NCBI GenBank assembly: GCA_016713325.1
Contig: JADJPJ010000006.1
Span: forward strand, 62,001-126,000
Source of the DNA: Candidatus Flexifilum affinis
Lineage (GTDB): Bacteria > Chloroflexota > Anaerolineae > Aggregatilineales > Phototrophicaceae
Direction: 5' to 3'
Length of the DNA stretch: 64,000 nucleotides
Under the pieces are notes generated by a model. It did no database searches, was not told the DNA's origin, and was given only the letters and a program-made list of their open reading frames with translations. Positions 25,717 to 35,228 of this stretch are shown here, one piece after another. Numbering within the stretch: the first letter of the stretch is position 1; each line of letters begins with the position of its first letter. The position numbers were made by a program, and so were the translations under genes.

Positions 25717-28161
25717 TTGACCGATCTCAATTCCGTCAGCGAATTCTTTGATATCGGCAACGCCGCCGCCGATGATGAAGGCGTGATTGAATGCCCGGTC
25801 ATCCCCTTGCGGGATCAGATCATTCTCCCCGGCGTAGTTTCGCCTGTCGCACTCACCGGAAAACGGGCCTCTACTGCCGCCGAAGCCGCCAGCGATCAAC
25901 GAATCACGGCCATCACGGTGCTGGTCAAGAACGGACAGGCCAATGAGGCCGATCTGGCCGACTTTCACACGATTGGCACCGAAGTCGCCCTTGGCCGCAT
26001 CCTGCGCATGCCTGACGAGTCGCGCGGTGCGCTGATTCAGGGCCGACGCCGTGTCGAGGTGCTCGAAATCGTCCGGCGCAGTCCTTATATGGTCGCCCGT
26101 GCCCGCGTTCTGGTCGAAGACAATACGCAGACTCCTCGGGCCAGCGCCACCATGCAGGTGGTCACCAATCTCTTCCGGCGGGCCGTGGAGTTGAACGAGA
26201 ACATCCCGGAAGAAGTACTGCTCTACGTGCTCAACGCGCATAGCGCCACCTGGCTCGCCGATCTGGTCATCTCGACGCTGACCATCAGCCTGGAAGAGCG
26301 TCAGCGCCTTCTGGAGATGGTGGACGTCGAGCAGCGCCTGGATCAGGTCGTCGAACTGCTCAACCAGGAACTGACCATGCTGGAGCTCAAGGACGAGATC
26401 ACCAGCCAGGTCAACCAGGAGATGGACCGCACTCAGCGCGAGATTTACCTGCGCGAGCAGATGCGCGTCATCCAGGGTGAACTGGGCGAAGAAGACGTCT
26501 TTCAGCAGGAGATCAATGAAGTTCGCGAACAGATCCTTCAGGCACAGATGCCGGAGGAGGTTCAAGACCCGGCGATGAAGGAATTCGCCCGCCTGTCCAT
26601 GATGGCCCCGCTCGCGCCGGAAGTCGGCATGGTGCGGACCTACATCGACTGGCTGACCGCGCTACCCTGGACCAAGACCAGTGAGGATCAGCTCGACGTC
26701 CAATACGCCCAGCAGGTGCTGGACCGCGAACATTACGGCCTGCCAAAGATCAAGGATCGCATCCTCGAATACATCGCCGTACGCAAACTGGCCCCGGAGA
26801 ATGCGCGCAGTCCCATCCTGTGTTTCGTCGGACCGCCCGGTGTCGGCAAGACGTCTCTGGGTAGGTCGATCGCCTCGGCGCTGGGCCGCGAGTTCGTTCG
26901 TGTGAGCCTGGGCGGCGTGCGTGACGAGGCAGAAATCCGCGGACACCGTCGAACCTACATCGGCGCGCTGCCCGGCCGCATCCTGCAAACGATGCGGCGC
27001 GCGGGAACCGTCAATCCGATCTTCATGCTCGACGAAATCGACAAGCTCGGCGCGGACTTCCGTGGCGATCCGGCGGCGGCGCTGCTGGAGGTGCTCGACC
27101 CGGAGCAGAATTTCGAGTACAGCGACCATTACCTCGAAGTGCCCTATGACCTCTCGAAGGTCCTGTTCATCACCACGGCCAACGATCTCGACCCGATCCC
27201 GCCGGCCCTGCTCGACCGGCTGGAGATCATCGAATTCAGCAGCTACACCGAGGAAGAGAAGAGCGCCATTGCCCGGAAGTTCCTGCTGCCCAAGCAACGC
27301 GCTGCCAACGGGCTCACCGATCATTCGGTCAGCCTCGAAAACTCGGCGCTCCTCAAGCTCATCCGCGAGTACACCTATGAAGCGGGCGTGCGCAACCTGG
27401 ATCGCGAGATCGCCAACGTTTGCCGAAAAGTGGCCCGGCTGATCGCCGAAGGCAAGCGCCACCCGCAGGCCGTGACGGCGGCACATGTCGAGCGCTACCT
27501 CGGTCCGCCGCCCTACCTGGACGAACGCGCCAACGATAAGGATGAAATCGGCGTGGCCACCGGCATGGCCTGGACTCCCTATGGCGGCGAGATCCTGACC
27601 ATCGAGGTCAGCGTCCTGCCGGGCAAAGGATCGCTGCTGCTCACCGGTTCGCTCGGCGATGTCATGCAGGAATCGGCGCAGACGGCGCTCAGCTACATGC
27701 GCGCGCGGTCCGAGATCCTCAACTTGCCTTTTGACGATCTGGAGTACTTCGATGTCCACGTGCACCTTCCGGAGGGCGCCGTGCCCAAGGACGGCCCCTC
27801 GGCGGGCATCACGTTGGCCACCGCGCTGATCTCGGCCTTCACCGAACGGGCAGTGCGTAGCGATTTCGCCATGACCGGCGAGGTCACCCTGCGCGGCAAA
27901 ATCCTGGCGGTCGGCGGGATCAAGGAGAAAGTACTGGCCGCACGCCGCGCGCGCCTCAAGAACATCATCATCCCACGCCAGAACGAACGCGACCTGGTTG
28001 ACATTCCGAAGGAAGCGCGACAGGATTTGAATCTGCATCTGGTCGACACCATGCAGCAGGTGATCGATATGGTCCTGCTGGAGTCGCCACAGGGCGAGCG
28101 GCGGCTGGATCGCATTCGCCGCGAGCGGGACAAAGAGTCGCAGGACAGTGAGGGAGAATAA
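25717..28161 (+). CDS. lon: ATP-dependent protease Lon
   Basis: 814 residues from a TTG start with AAAGG six bases upstream. An N-terminal LON substrate-binding domain (about 25-220, with CPVIPLRDQIILPG), a coiled-coil linker containing MDRTQREIYLREQM, an AAA+ module with Walker A GPPGVGKTS (from Gly372) and Walker B IFMLDEIDKLG, and a C-terminal protease domain with catalytic Ser695 (PKDGPSAG) and Lys736 (GGIKEKV). Complete and canonical. Cytosolic quality-control and regulatory proteolysis. A GAGTC-N9-GACTC repeat precedes it but does not match CIRCE. A Schlafen-like regulator follows 22 bases later. Confidence 0.97.
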   Translation: MTDLNSVSEFFDIGNAAADDEGVIECPVIPLRDQIILPGVVSPVALTGKRASTAAEAASDQRITAITVLVKNGQANEADLADFHTIGTEVALGRILRMPDESRGALIQGRRRVEVLEIVRRSPYMVARARVLVEDNTQTPRASATMQVVTNLFRRAVELNENIPEEVLLYVLNAHSATWLADLVISTLTISLEERQRLLEMVDVEQRLDQVVELLNQELTMLELKDEITSQVNQEMDRTQREIYLREQMRVIQGELGEEDVFQQEINEVREQILQAQMPEEVQDPAMKEFARLSMMAPLAPEVGMVRTYIDWLTALPWTKTSEDQLDVQYAQQVLDREHYGLPKIKDRILEYIAVRKLAPENARSPILCFVGPPGVGKTSLGRSIASALGREFVRVSLGGVRDEAEIRGHRRTYIGALPGRILQTMRRAGTVNPIFMLDEIDKLGADFRGDPAAALLEVLDPEQNFEYSDHYLEVPYDLSKVLFITTANDLDPIPPALLDRLEIIEFSSYTEEEKSAIARKFLLPKQRAANGLTDHSVSLENSALLKLIREYTYEAGVRNLDREIANVCRKVARLIAEGKRHPQAVTAAHVERYLGPPPYLDERANDKDEIGVATGMAWTPYGGEILTIEVSVLPGKGSLLLTGSLGDVMQESAQTALSYMRARSEILNLPFDDLEYFDVHVHLPEGAVPKDGPSAGITLATALISAFTERAVRSDFAMTGEVTLRGKILAVGGIKEKVLAARRARLKNIIIPRQNERDLVDIPKEARQDLNLHLVDTMQQVIDMVLLESPQGERRLDRIRRERDKESQDSEGE

Positions 28162-28183
28162 CGAGCACCACCCCCGGTGAAGT

Positions 28184-29593
28184 ATGAACGGTGATGAGAT
28201 ACAGGTCTGGATCAAGAACGGGCGGAGTCAGCAGTTTGACTGGTTGGCCGACAGCTCGCCTATCGAGTCAATCGCACAGACGCTGACGGCTATGGCCAAC
28301 AGCCTGGGAGGTCGGCTGCTGATGGGTGTCGCCGGTCCTTCAGGGACGGTGATGGGCGTGCGCGACCCAGCGGCGACCATCGATCGCGTCATGCAGGCGT
28401 CGCTCTCGGTGGAGCCGCCGCTGCACATTCCGCTTCCGCAGACGGGCAGCGTCAAGGACAAGGCGGTCGTCGTCGTTCAGGTGCCGGAAGGCATGCCCAA
28501 CATCTACGCCCTCGACGGGCGCTATGTGGGCCGCCGCGAGACCGAGAACAGCCCGATGGCCATGCGCGACATTCGCAAGTTGTTGTTCGAACGTGGCATC
28601 GCCAACTTCGAGACCGAGCCTGCCGACGGCGCGTCCCTGGCGGATATCGATTGGGCGAAAGCCCGCGCCTACACCGACAAGATCGGAAGCGGCGCCGATG
28701 CCGAACAGACCCTTCTGCGCCGCGGCTGTCTCACGCGAGTTGGCAAGACGCTCTGCCCGACGAATGCCGGTCTCCTGCTTTTCGGGAAAGATCCGCAGTC
28801 CTTCGTTCACAGCGCCGAAATCACCGCCGTGCGTTTCGCTGGCGAGAGCATGAGCGACCGATTCTCGCGGCAGGATCTCGGCGGCACGCTGCCAGACCAG
28901 ATCCGCCGGGCCGAGACTTTCCTGCATGACCATCTGCTCAAGGATGTCAAGCTGGGCAAGACCATGGCGCGCAGCGAGGATCTGGAATACCCGCTGGAAG
29001 CCGCCCGCGAGTTGGTGGTGAACGCCGTCGCCCACCGCGACTACAGCGTCTCCGGCGACAACGTCCGCCTTTATCTGTTTGCCAACCGGCTCGAAGTGAC
29101 CAGTCCAGGCAGGCTTCCAGGCCCCGTGACCATCGAGAACATCCGCGAAGCGCGCTTCTCGCGCAACCCGGTCATTGTGCAGGTGCTGGCCGATATGGGC
29201 TTCATCGAGCGTTTGGGCTATGGCATTGACCGCGTGATCGCGCTGATGGACGAGGCGCGCCTGCCGGCTCCCGATTTTTCTGAATCCGTCGGGACCTTCC
29301 GGGTGCGGCTGTTCCGCGGCGCAACCTCAGAGGCAAGAGGCTTCGCGGCCAGCATCGCCGATGGTCGGCTGAAGGGCATCCATCTTAACCCGCGGCAGGA
29401 AGCGGCTCTGGTGTTCCTCAACCGGGATGGCAATCCTCGCATCACCAACAGCAATCTGCAGGCCATGTATCCCGACGTCCACCCCGAAACGATCCGTCGC
29501 GACCTGTCGGACCTGGTGACCAAAGGGGTCCTGGAAAAGCGCGGTCAGAAGCGCGGCTCCTACTACGTACTACGTCAGGAGCGCAACCTGTAA
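28184..29593 (+). CDS. AlbA_2/Schlafen-type ATP-binding transcriptional regulator
   Basis: 469 residues. The N-terminal AlbA_2 (Schlafen-like) domain shows ESIAQTLTAMANSLGGRLLMGV and a GVRDP turn; a central linker is followed by an HATPase_c_4 (RecG-type) domain with EAARELVVNAVAHRDYSV, LEVTSPGRLPGPVTIENI and GYGIDRVIALM, then a winged-helix region at the C-terminus (about 395-460, NLQAMYPDVHPETIRRDL). This family is annotated as ATP-binding transcriptional regulators or stress/defence proteins; no catalytic assignment is firm. The AlbA_2 acidic-basic entry motif is weak (QQFDW). It follows lon by 22 bases, implying co-transcription. Confidence 0.7.
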   Translation: MNGDEIQVWIKNGRSQQFDWLADSSPIESIAQTLTAMANSLGGRLLMGVAGPSGTVMGVRDPAATIDRVMQASLSVEPPLHIPLPQTGSVKDKAVVVVQVPEGMPNIYALDGRYVGRRETENSPMAMRDIRKLLFERGIANFETEPADGASLADIDWAKARAYTDKIGSGADAEQTLLRRGCLTRVGKTLCPTNAGLLLFGKDPQSFVHSAEITAVRFAGESMSDRFSRQDLGGTLPDQIRRAETFLHDHLLKDVKLGKTMARSEDLEYPLEAARELVVNAVAHRDYSVSGDNVRLYLFANRLEVTSPGRLPGPVTIENIREARFSRNPVIVQVLADMGFIERLGYGIDRVIALMDEARLPAPDFSESVGTFRVRLFRGATSEARGFAASIADGRLKGIHLNPRQEAALVFLNRDGNPRITNSNLQAMYPDVHPETIRRDLSDLVTKGVLEKRGQKRGSYYVLRQERNL

Positions 29594-29603
29594 TCACTAC
29601 TAG

Positions 29604-29632
29604 TTGCGGCAGCGTGCAGGTTGTCATATAGT
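29604..29632 (+). promoter_or_regulatory. Predicted promoter for the LysM protein
   Basis: TTGCGG (29604-29609), a 17-base spacer and TATAGT (29627-29632), 42 bases before the ATG. A second TTGACA-like box occurs at 29647. Confidence 0.45.
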
Positions 29633-29673
29633 GGAAAAACGCATTTTGACATAACTACTGGAGGTGCACCGGT

Positions 29674-31092
29674 ATGATCAGATATTTGAATCGATGGGTA
29701 CCGCTCGTCGTCGCACTGGTCTTCTTTGTCGCCCTCCCGGCGCTCAGCACGGCCATGGCCGCGCCTCATGAGCAGGCGACATGCGACGAATTGGTCAACC
29801 TGGCCACGGCCACGGTAGGCATCGCCTGCGAGACCATGGGTCGCAATCAGGCCTGCTATGGCAACCGACTGGTGGAGGTCGAGTTCAACCCCGAATCCAG
29901 TTTCGTGTTCCAGCAAGCGGGCGACGTCGTCGATCTGCTGGCCCTTCGCCGGCTCAACACGTCCCCCCTCAACGAAACATCCACGGATTGGGGCATCGCC
30001 ATCCTGAAGGCCCAGGCCAATTTGCCCGATGCGCTTCCAGGAGAGAACGTCACCTTCCTGCTCTTCGGCGATGCCGAACTGAGCAACCCCACATCCGACA
30101 TGCGCGCCGTGAAATTGCGTACGGGGATCGCCGGAACCACCTGCGACGAGGCGCCCTCCGGTGTGCTCATCCAGTCTCCGTCGGGCCGTCAGGTCACGAT
30201 GAACATCAACGGCGCCGACATCACTCTGGCCTCGACGGTGTACATGACCGCAGATCCGAACGTCAGCATGAAGCTCAGCACCGTCGACGGGGTAGCGGTC
30301 GTGTCGGCGCTCGGCGAGACACGGATCGTGCCGGCCGGTGGTGAGATCGGCGTGAGCCTGGGCGGCGTCGATGGCCTGGAGGTCGCCGGACCGCCATCTG
30401 CACTGCGCGGGTTCACGCAGGTGGCCCTACCCTTCGTGCCCCTGAATATTCTCGACAAGGACGTGCCGCTGCCGCCAGCGCTGCAAATCGGCGGGCAAAT
30501 GAACCCGGCAATCACGCCGTCGGCAACCGTGCCGGTCAGCCAACCCGGGACCTGCACGCCGCGCTCCGACTGGACGCTGCGCTACGTCATCCAGCAAGGG
30601 GAGACGCTGTCGAACATTGCCTCACGCGGTGGTCTTTCCCTCAACGATTTGGCCGCCGGGAACTGCATCACCAATCCCAGCCGAATCTTCGCCGGACAGG
30701 TGTTGAACGTCCCAGTGCCTATCCCGACGCCCATCCCGCGGCCGACCGCTACCTCTACGCTGTCTCCGCCAACGGTGACGCCGACGAGCGCGACGATCAT
30801 TGGTCCCAATCTGCGGGCGGATACCAACCCAATTTTCTATGGGACGTGCACGTTCGTACGCTGGGACGTCGCCAATATCAGCCAGGTTTACTTTGAAGGC
30901 TCCCCGGCAGTTGGCAGCGAGGCGCGGCAGGTGTGCCCATCGCAGACGACGACCTACACGCTTTCAGTCGTCCGGCTCGACGGCGTGACGCAGAATTTCC
31001 AGATCACGATTTACGTCGAAGCCTACTGCGGCAACCAGATCTGCGAACCGGGCGAGTCGTATTCGACCTGCCCGAGCGACTGCCTCGGCTGA
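29674..31092 (+). CDS. Secreted LysM protein with FecR-like region and C-terminal Cys motif
   Basis: 472 residues. A signal peptide (about 1-30, cleavage near ALSTAMA) is followed by a beta-rich region with paired cysteines (TCDELVNLA, GIACETMGRNQACYG) and a FecR-like segment (DITLASTVYMTADPNVSMKL). A LysM domain lies around 308-350 (RYVIQQGETLSNIASRGG) and should bind peptidoglycan or glycan. A Thr/Pro-rich spacer, a C-terminal beta domain and a final Cys-rich tail YCGNQICEPGESYSTCPSDC complete the protein. The ribosome site CTGGAGG fixes the ATG. A strong terminator follows. The role is probably cell-wall-associated binding or signalling; no enzyme is recognised. Confidence 0.65.
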   Translation: MIRYLNRWVPLVVALVFFVALPALSTAMAAPHEQATCDELVNLATATVGIACETMGRNQACYGNRLVEVEFNPESSFVFQQAGDVVDLLALRRLNTSPLNETSTDWGIAILKAQANLPDALPGENVTFLLFGDAELSNPTSDMRAVKLRTGIAGTTCDEAPSGVLIQSPSGRQVTMNINGADITLASTVYMTADPNVSMKLSTVDGVAVVSALGETRIVPAGGEIGVSLGGVDGLEVAGPPSALRGFTQVALPFVPLNILDKDVPLPPALQIGGQMNPAITPSATVPVSQPGTCTPRSDWTLRYVIQQGETLSNIASRGGLSLNDLAAGNCITNPSRIFAGQVLNVPVPIPTPIPRPTATSTLSPPTVTPTSATIIGPNLRADTNPIFYGTCTFVRWDVANISQVYFEGSPAVGSEARQVCPSQTTTYTLSVVRLDGVTQNFQITIYVEAYCGNQICEPGESYSTCPSDCLG

Positions 31093-31110
31093 CGCAACGG
31101 ACTTTGCATT

Positions 31111-31141
31111 GGGGAGAGGCGGCGCCACGCCGCCTCTCCCC
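31111..31141 (+). terminator. Intrinsic-type hairpin after the LysM gene
   Basis: Arms of 14 bases (GGGGAGAGGCGGCG and its perfect complement) with a 3-base loop, starting 18 bases after the stop. Only a short T run (TT) follows, but the stem is very strong. Confidence 0.65.
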
Positions 31142-31206
31142 TTCGGAAGCGCCTCCTCACCTGTGGTATCCTATTGGCGCTATCGATAATGTCACAGGGA
31201 AATCCG

Positions 31207-32739
31207 ATGCGGCGACTCCGCCTGTTTCTGCTGGTCATGATGCTGGGGTCTGGGTGCACCATCATGGCAGCCCCCACCCCAACCCTTACACCAACCGTCA
31301 CACCTACTGAGACCGCACTGCCCACGGCAACCGCCACTGATACGCCGATCCCCGTGACGGATACACCGACCGTCACGCCATCACCGACCGTCATCCCGAC
31401 CGACACTGCTACTCCTGAGCCGACACTCACGCCGTCGCTCACACCGGAACCCACGGTCGTCTTCACGTATGACAACTGGGAGTTCCTGGATCTGCCCGGC
31501 GATATCAACGCCCGGCTGAACTCACCGATGATCGCCTTCCTGAACACCAACAATCGCACGGGATCGGCGGCGACACCCCTGCCGGGCAACAACATCGAAA
31601 CGCTGTACTACGTGCCGCCAACCAATTCGGCTGCGCGCGTCACCATCAAGCAGTTCGACGCATCGACGGGCGGCGAGATCTTCATCGCCCCGTCCGGGCG
31701 AACGCTCGCCTATCTGCGCCTGGATGCCGGCACCAGCGCCAACGGCCTGTATGTGTCGGACTTCGAAATTGGCGTCACTGGACGCGTGCTGCCAATCACC
31801 AGCCTGACCCAGCGCGGCATCTATACGCCACCCAGCTGGAAGAGCGATGGCTCGATGCTGGCGATTGCCGTCGCCACCGGGTATGACATCGACATCTTCA
31901 CGATCACCCCCAACGGCGCCTGGGCCCCGCTCATTGCACACAGCGCATACGACTTCTGGCCGACCTGGTCGCCCGATGGGGCTTACCTGGCTTTTGTGTC
32001 CGATCGCATCACCTGCCCCTCCTGGCGACCAGGGGAAGCGGGGACGTGCAGCGGGACCGGCGCACTGCCACCCGCGGGCGGGCATGTCTTCGTCCTCGAA
32101 GTGGCCACCGGCCGCATCACACAGATCAGCGACCAACCGGTCTTCGAGGCGCCGCGCTGGGCCACACCCCGCCAGATCAGCTTTGTCGTAGGCGATCCTC
32201 TCTTCGGTGATCCGGAACGGGCACTGTATATGGCCGATATCTTCAGCGGCGAAGTGCGCACAGTTCGGCTGAGCACCGGCGACGTGCCGCTCAAACTGTC
32301 AGAAGCTTGGTCGCCCAGTGGACAGCAGGTGGTATTCCAGGCCGCCAGCGATTCGACGGAGATCGTACTGGCGCAGATCAATGGCACCGTCCTGGGGCGG
32401 ATCACGGATCTGAATTATGCGCGCTACGGCATGTCCGCGGACTGGTCGCCCGACGGGACGCTGATCGCGATTGGCGGCGTGGGCGGTGATTGTCCATACG
32501 GCGTCGTGGTCGCCGATACCAGCCTGACCACCATCGCGCGCGGCAACCCACCGCCGTCGATGTGCGAACCGACCTACTCACCGGACGGCCGGTGGCTCAC
32601 TTTCACCGGAGTCATCCCCAACCGCGACGGACGGGTCGACATCTATGCGGCTAACCAGAACGGCTTCGGCGCGATCAACCTGACCGGCAGCCTGCTCGGC
32701 AACATCGATCTGATTGGATGGGTCGGCGGCGTCCCGTAA
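31207..32739 (+). CDS. Lipoprotein with TolB/WD40-like beta-propeller
   Basis: Start at ATG 31207 (AGGGA ribosome site 6 bases before). The signal ends in LGSGC with Cys17 as lipobox. Residues about 20-85 are a Thr/Pro-rich extended linker. The body repeats blades typical of PD40/TolB-like propellers: YTPPSWKSDGSMLAIAV, FWPTWSPDGAYLAFVS, EAWSPSGQQVVFQA, SADWSPDGTLIAIGG and EPTYSPDGRWLTFTG. Cysteines in the third blade (TCPSWRPGEAGTC) may form a disulfide. Anchored on the outer face of the membrane, probably a binding or scaffold protein; no ligand is inferable. Confidence 0.7.
   Translation: MRRLRLFLLVMMLGSGCTIMAAPTPTLTPTVTPTETALPTATATDTPIPVTDTPTVTPSPTVIPTDTATPEPTLTPSLTPEPTVVFTYDNWEFLDLPGDINARLNSPMIAFLNTNNRTGSAATPLPGNNIETLYYVPPTNSAARVTIKQFDASTGGEIFIAPSGRTLAYLRLDAGTSANGLYVSDFEIGVTGRVLPITSLTQRGIYTPPSWKSDGSMLAIAVATGYDIDIFTITPNGAWAPLIAHSAYDFWPTWSPDGAYLAFVSDRITCPSWRPGEAGTCSGTGALPPAGGHVFVLEVATGRITQISDQPVFEAPRWATPRQISFVVGDPLFGDPERALYMADIFSGEVRTVRLSTGDVPLKLSEAWSPSGQQVVFQAASDSTEIVLAQINGTVLGRITDLNYARYGMSADWSPDGTLIAIGGVGGDCPYGVVVADTSLTTIARGNPPPSMCEPTYSPDGRWLTFTGVIPNRDGRVDIYAANQNGFGAINLTGSLLGNIDLIGWVGGVP
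31267..31452 (+). repeat. Thr/Pro-coding degenerate repeat (linker)
   Basis: Short imperfect repeats of PT- and TPT-type codons within the beta-propeller lipoprotein encode an extended spacer between the lipid anchor and the propeller. It is a protein linker, not a mobile or CRISPR repeat. Confidence 0.6.
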
Positions 32740-32765
32740 GCACGGCCGGCTCCTCATAAGGCCAG

Positions 32766-32784
32766 GGTGACGTGGGGCGTCACC
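32766..32784 (+). terminator. Weak hairpin after the beta-propeller gene
   Basis: GGTGACG and CGTCACC arms of 7 bases around 5 bases, 26 bases after the stop, followed by a pyrimidine stretch CATCTCTTTA. It may terminate the upstream unit before fabG. Confidence 0.35.
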
Positions 32785-32824
32785 GCATCTCTTTACTTAT
32801 GCGCACAACTCTGGAGGGACATCC

Positions 32825-33571
32825 ATGGCATCATTGACGGATAAAACCGCTGTAGTGACGGGCGGCAGTCGCGGAATCGGCCGGGGAATTGCCCTGGAAC
32901 TGGCCAAACGTGGAGCCGCCGTCGCAGTCAATTTCAACAAGAGCGCCGACGCCGCCAATGAGGTCGTCGCCCAGATCGTCGAAATGGGCGGCAAGGCGCT
33001 GGCCGTTCAGGCGGATGTCAGCACCGAGGAAGGCGCGAACATGCTGATCAAGTCGGCCAATGACACCTTTGGCAAGATCGACATCCTCGTCAACAACGCC
33101 GGCACCACCCGCGATAATGTCATCATGCTGATGGGCGCGGACGACTTCGACTCGGTCATCGATACCAACCTACGCAGCGCCTGGCTGTGCTCCAAAGCCG
33201 CCGTCCGTCTGATGATGCGCAAGCGCTCCGGACGCATCATCAACATCACCAGCATCAGCGGCATCATGGGCAATGGCGGCCAGACCAATTACAGCGCCAG
33301 CAAGGCCGGCTTGATCGGGCTGACCAAGGCGCTGGCGCGTGAGGTCGGTTCGCGCAGCATCACCGTCAACGCGGTCGCGCCCGGCTTCGTCCAGACCGAT
33401 CTGACCGCGAGCCTTCCGGAAGATATGCTGAAGAAGCTCAACGAGAACATCCCATTAGGGCGTTGGGCCACCATCGAAGATGTCGCCTACGCGACGGCCT
33501 TCCTGGCATCGGACGAGGCGAGCTGCATCACCGGGCATGTCCTGGTGGTCGACGGCGGCCTGGCCATGTAG
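32825..33571 (+). CDS. fabG: 3-oxoacyl-ACP reductase FabG / SDR
   Basis: 248 residues, classical short-chain dehydrogenase. GGSRGIGRG binds NADP(H), NNAG follows, and the catalytic triad region is INITSISG then YSASKAG. C-terminal VDGGLAM is typical of FabG. It reduces 3-oxoacyl-ACP in type II fatty acid synthesis; a different SDR substrate cannot be excluded without the acyl-ACP context. GGAGGG lies at the correct distance from the ATG. A HIT gene follows 43 bases downstream. Confidence 0.85.
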   Translation: MASLTDKTAVVTGGSRGIGRGIALELAKRGAAVAVNFNKSADAANEVVAQIVEMGGKALAVQADVSTEEGANMLIKSANDTFGKIDILVNNAGTTRDNVIMLMGADDFDSVIDTNLRSAWLCSKAAVRLMMRKRSGRIINITSISGIMGNGGQTNYSASKAGLIGLTKALAREVGSRSITVNAVAPGFVQTDLTASLPEDMLKKLNENIPLGRWATIEDVAYATAFLASDEASCITGHVLVVDGGLAM

Positions 33572-33614
33572 TCGCGCATCGACATCCAATTGTCGAGTTG
33601 AGGAAAGGCGGAGT

Positions 33615-33965
33615 ATGCCCACCATCTTCTCCAAAATCATCGCCCGTCAGGCGTCCGCGGAGATCATCTTTCAGGACGACCGCGTCACCGCGTTCAAGGA
33701 TATCCATCCGGTGGCGCCGGTACACATCCTGATCGTGCCCAACAAAGAGATTCCCACGGTCGATGATGTCACGCCGGAAGACGAAGGCATCCTGGGGCAC
33801 ATGTTTGTGGTTGCACGGCAGGTCGCGCGCGACCTGGGGATTCACCAGAAGGGTTACCGGCTGATCGTCAACTGCAAGGACGATGGCGGCCAGGAAGTCT
33901 ACCATCTGCACATGCATCTGGTCGGCGGCCGGCGTCTGGGGAGAATGGTGGCGCGGCCGGACTGA
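33615..33965 (+). CDS. HIT-family nucleotide-binding protein (HinT-like)
   Basis: 116 residues from ATG 33615, chosen because AGGAAAGGCGG lies just upstream and [10 protein letters not shown] is the family start. The HIT motif is HLHMH (His97, His99, His101). Blocks [17 protein letters not shown] and [18 protein letters not shown] are typical of the HINT branch, which hydrolyses nucleoside phosphoramidates such as AMP-lysine or acyl-AMP. It lies 43 bases after fabG and ends 33 bases before a terminator hairpin. Confidence 0.9.
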   Translation: MPTIFSKIIARQASAEIIFQDDRVTAFKDIHPVAPVHILIVPNKEIPTVDDVTPEDEGILGHMFVVARQVARDLGIHQKGYRLIVNCKDDGGQEVYHLHMHLVGGRRLGRMVARPD

Positions 33966-33998
33966 CGCCTGTGCCGTCGTTCCAGCTATCCAATTTCA

Positions 33999-34053
33999 AC
34001 GGGTTCCACTTCACCGACGGCATTCCGTGCCCAACGGGTGAAGCGGAACCCGT
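33999..34053. terminator. Convergent terminator hairpin
   Basis: A 17-base stem with one G-T mismatch (arms ACGGGTTCC...CTTCACC and its complement near 34037-34053), 20-base loop, between the HIT gene and the convergent DsbA-like gene. TTTG follows on the plus side. Confidence 0.55.
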
Positions 34054-34064
34054 GTTTGTCTGGT

Positions 34065-35123
34065 CTAGCCTCCGGCTTCAGCCGTAGCCTCTGCCGTCGC
34101 TTCGGGGGTCGCTTCGAGAGTCGCCTCTGGAACAACGAGCGCTGCCGGTTCCGCGGTCGTTTCGGCCTCTGGCGTGGACTCAGAAGTCGCCTCCGCGGTG
34201 GCCTCGGCGGTCGATTCCGGCGCCGGGCCGCTGGTCGTTACGCGCTCGATCTCGCGATCGATAGCCGCCAGAACTTCCGACGGCGCCGTGATAGCAGTCT
34301 GCTCATCGTTGAGCGGCACCACACCGTTGATGGCCACCGTCGGCGCGCCAGCAAAGTTCAGGAGCGCGGCGGCGGTGTTGCGCGCCGTCGTGAGCAGCTC
34401 CTGCACGCTGCCGCTGGCCACGCAGGCGCTGTGCTGACCGCGATCCAGCCCCAGCGTATCTAGCCCCGCAATGATACGGTTGTTGGTGAAGGACTGGTTG
34501 CCAAAACGGCCCTGCCAGTCGAACAGCATGTCGTGGAACGGCCAGAACAGACGCTGTTCCGCGGCGCAGACGGCTGCGATGGCCGCGCCTTGCCCGTTCG
34601 GGACAGTGCCATAACCGAACAACGGCACAAAGGTCAACGCAATCTTTTCGTCGCGCACCCGCTGCACCAGTTCGTCGATGATCTCGTCGTGGAGATTGCG
34701 ACAGCTCGGGCAATCGAAACTCGAATACAGGGTCACTTTCACGCTGGCGTTCGAATCGCCGAGCAGCGGGTAGCCATCCTGCGTCCTGGAGACCGGCACA
34801 TCGGCATAGCGCGCGGCGGTCGCATCCGGGATCGGCGCTTCCTGCGGCACATTGACGAGGATGAAGAGGATGACAAACACCAGGGCCAGACCAACGACGA
34901 TGCCAATGATCGTCAGGTTACGGCGGCGCGAGCGCTCGCGCTCACGTTCTTTGATGCGCTCGGCTGCGCGCGATCCACTGGCCGCGCGCGATCCTTCTGA
35001 AGGACGAGTCCCCTCTTCGCCGCGCTGTCCACCTGCACGACGTCGGCTGCCCGTGGTCCCGGTCCGGGGCGTCGATTGTTCCTGCTTTTCGTCTGACTTC
35101 CGGTTTCTTCGCTGTTGAGCCAT
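34065..35123 (-). CDS. Membrane-anchored DsbA-like thiol:disulfide protein
   Basis: 352 residues. A highly basic, disordered cytosolic N-terminus (about 1-68), one membrane helix (about 70-91), then a Thioredoxin_4/DsbA-like domain with CPSC at Cys138/Cys141 in YSSFDCPSCRNLHDE and the cis-Pro block GAPTVAINGVVP. A third cysteine pair is possible (AVCAAEQ, HSACVAS). The tail (about 295-352) is an Ala/Glu/Thr-rich repeat. It should act outside the cytoplasm, oxidising or isomerising disulfides in exported proteins; several neighbouring secreted proteins carry paired cysteines. Confidence 0.8.
   Translation of the reverse strand: MAQQRRNRKSDEKQEQSTPRTGTTGSRRRAGGQRGEEGTRPSEGSRAASGSRAAERIKERERERSRRRNLTIIGIVVGLALVFVILFILVNVPQEAPIPDATAARYADVPVSRTQDGYPLLGDSNASVKVTLYSSFDCPSCRNLHDEIIDELVQRVRDEKIALTFVPLFGYGTVPNGQGAAIAAVCAAEQRLFWPFHDMLFDWQGRFGNQSFTNNRIIAGLDTLGLDRGQHSACVASGSVQELLTTARNTAAALLNFAGAPTVAINGVVPLNDEQTAITAPSEVLAAIDREIERVTTSGPAPESTAEATAEATSESTPEAETTAEPAALVVPEATLEATPEATAEATAEAGG
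34071..34215 (-). repeat. Ala/Glu/Thr-coding tandem degenerate repeat
   Basis: Imperfect short repeats of EAT-type codons encode the last ~60 residues of the DsbA-like protein (EATAEAT, EATPEAT and variants). It looks like an extended spacer or glycosylation-prone tail. Confidence 0.55.
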
Positions 35124-35228
35124 AAACGCCTCGATTCCTGTGTGAAAACGGATTCAGTTTACAACCCGACAGCGAAACGTCAAGCAGACAGCACACACTG
35201 CTGGCCGCGAATTGGTCAGATGGTTTGC

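Noticed and set aside
26662..28215. 517-codon minus-strand frame opposite lon
   Set aside because: Shadow of a clearly canonical Lon; no recognisable motif.
31267..31452. Repeated PT units considered as CRISPR or tandem genomic repeat
   Set aside because: In-frame protein linker with variable units; no regular spacers.
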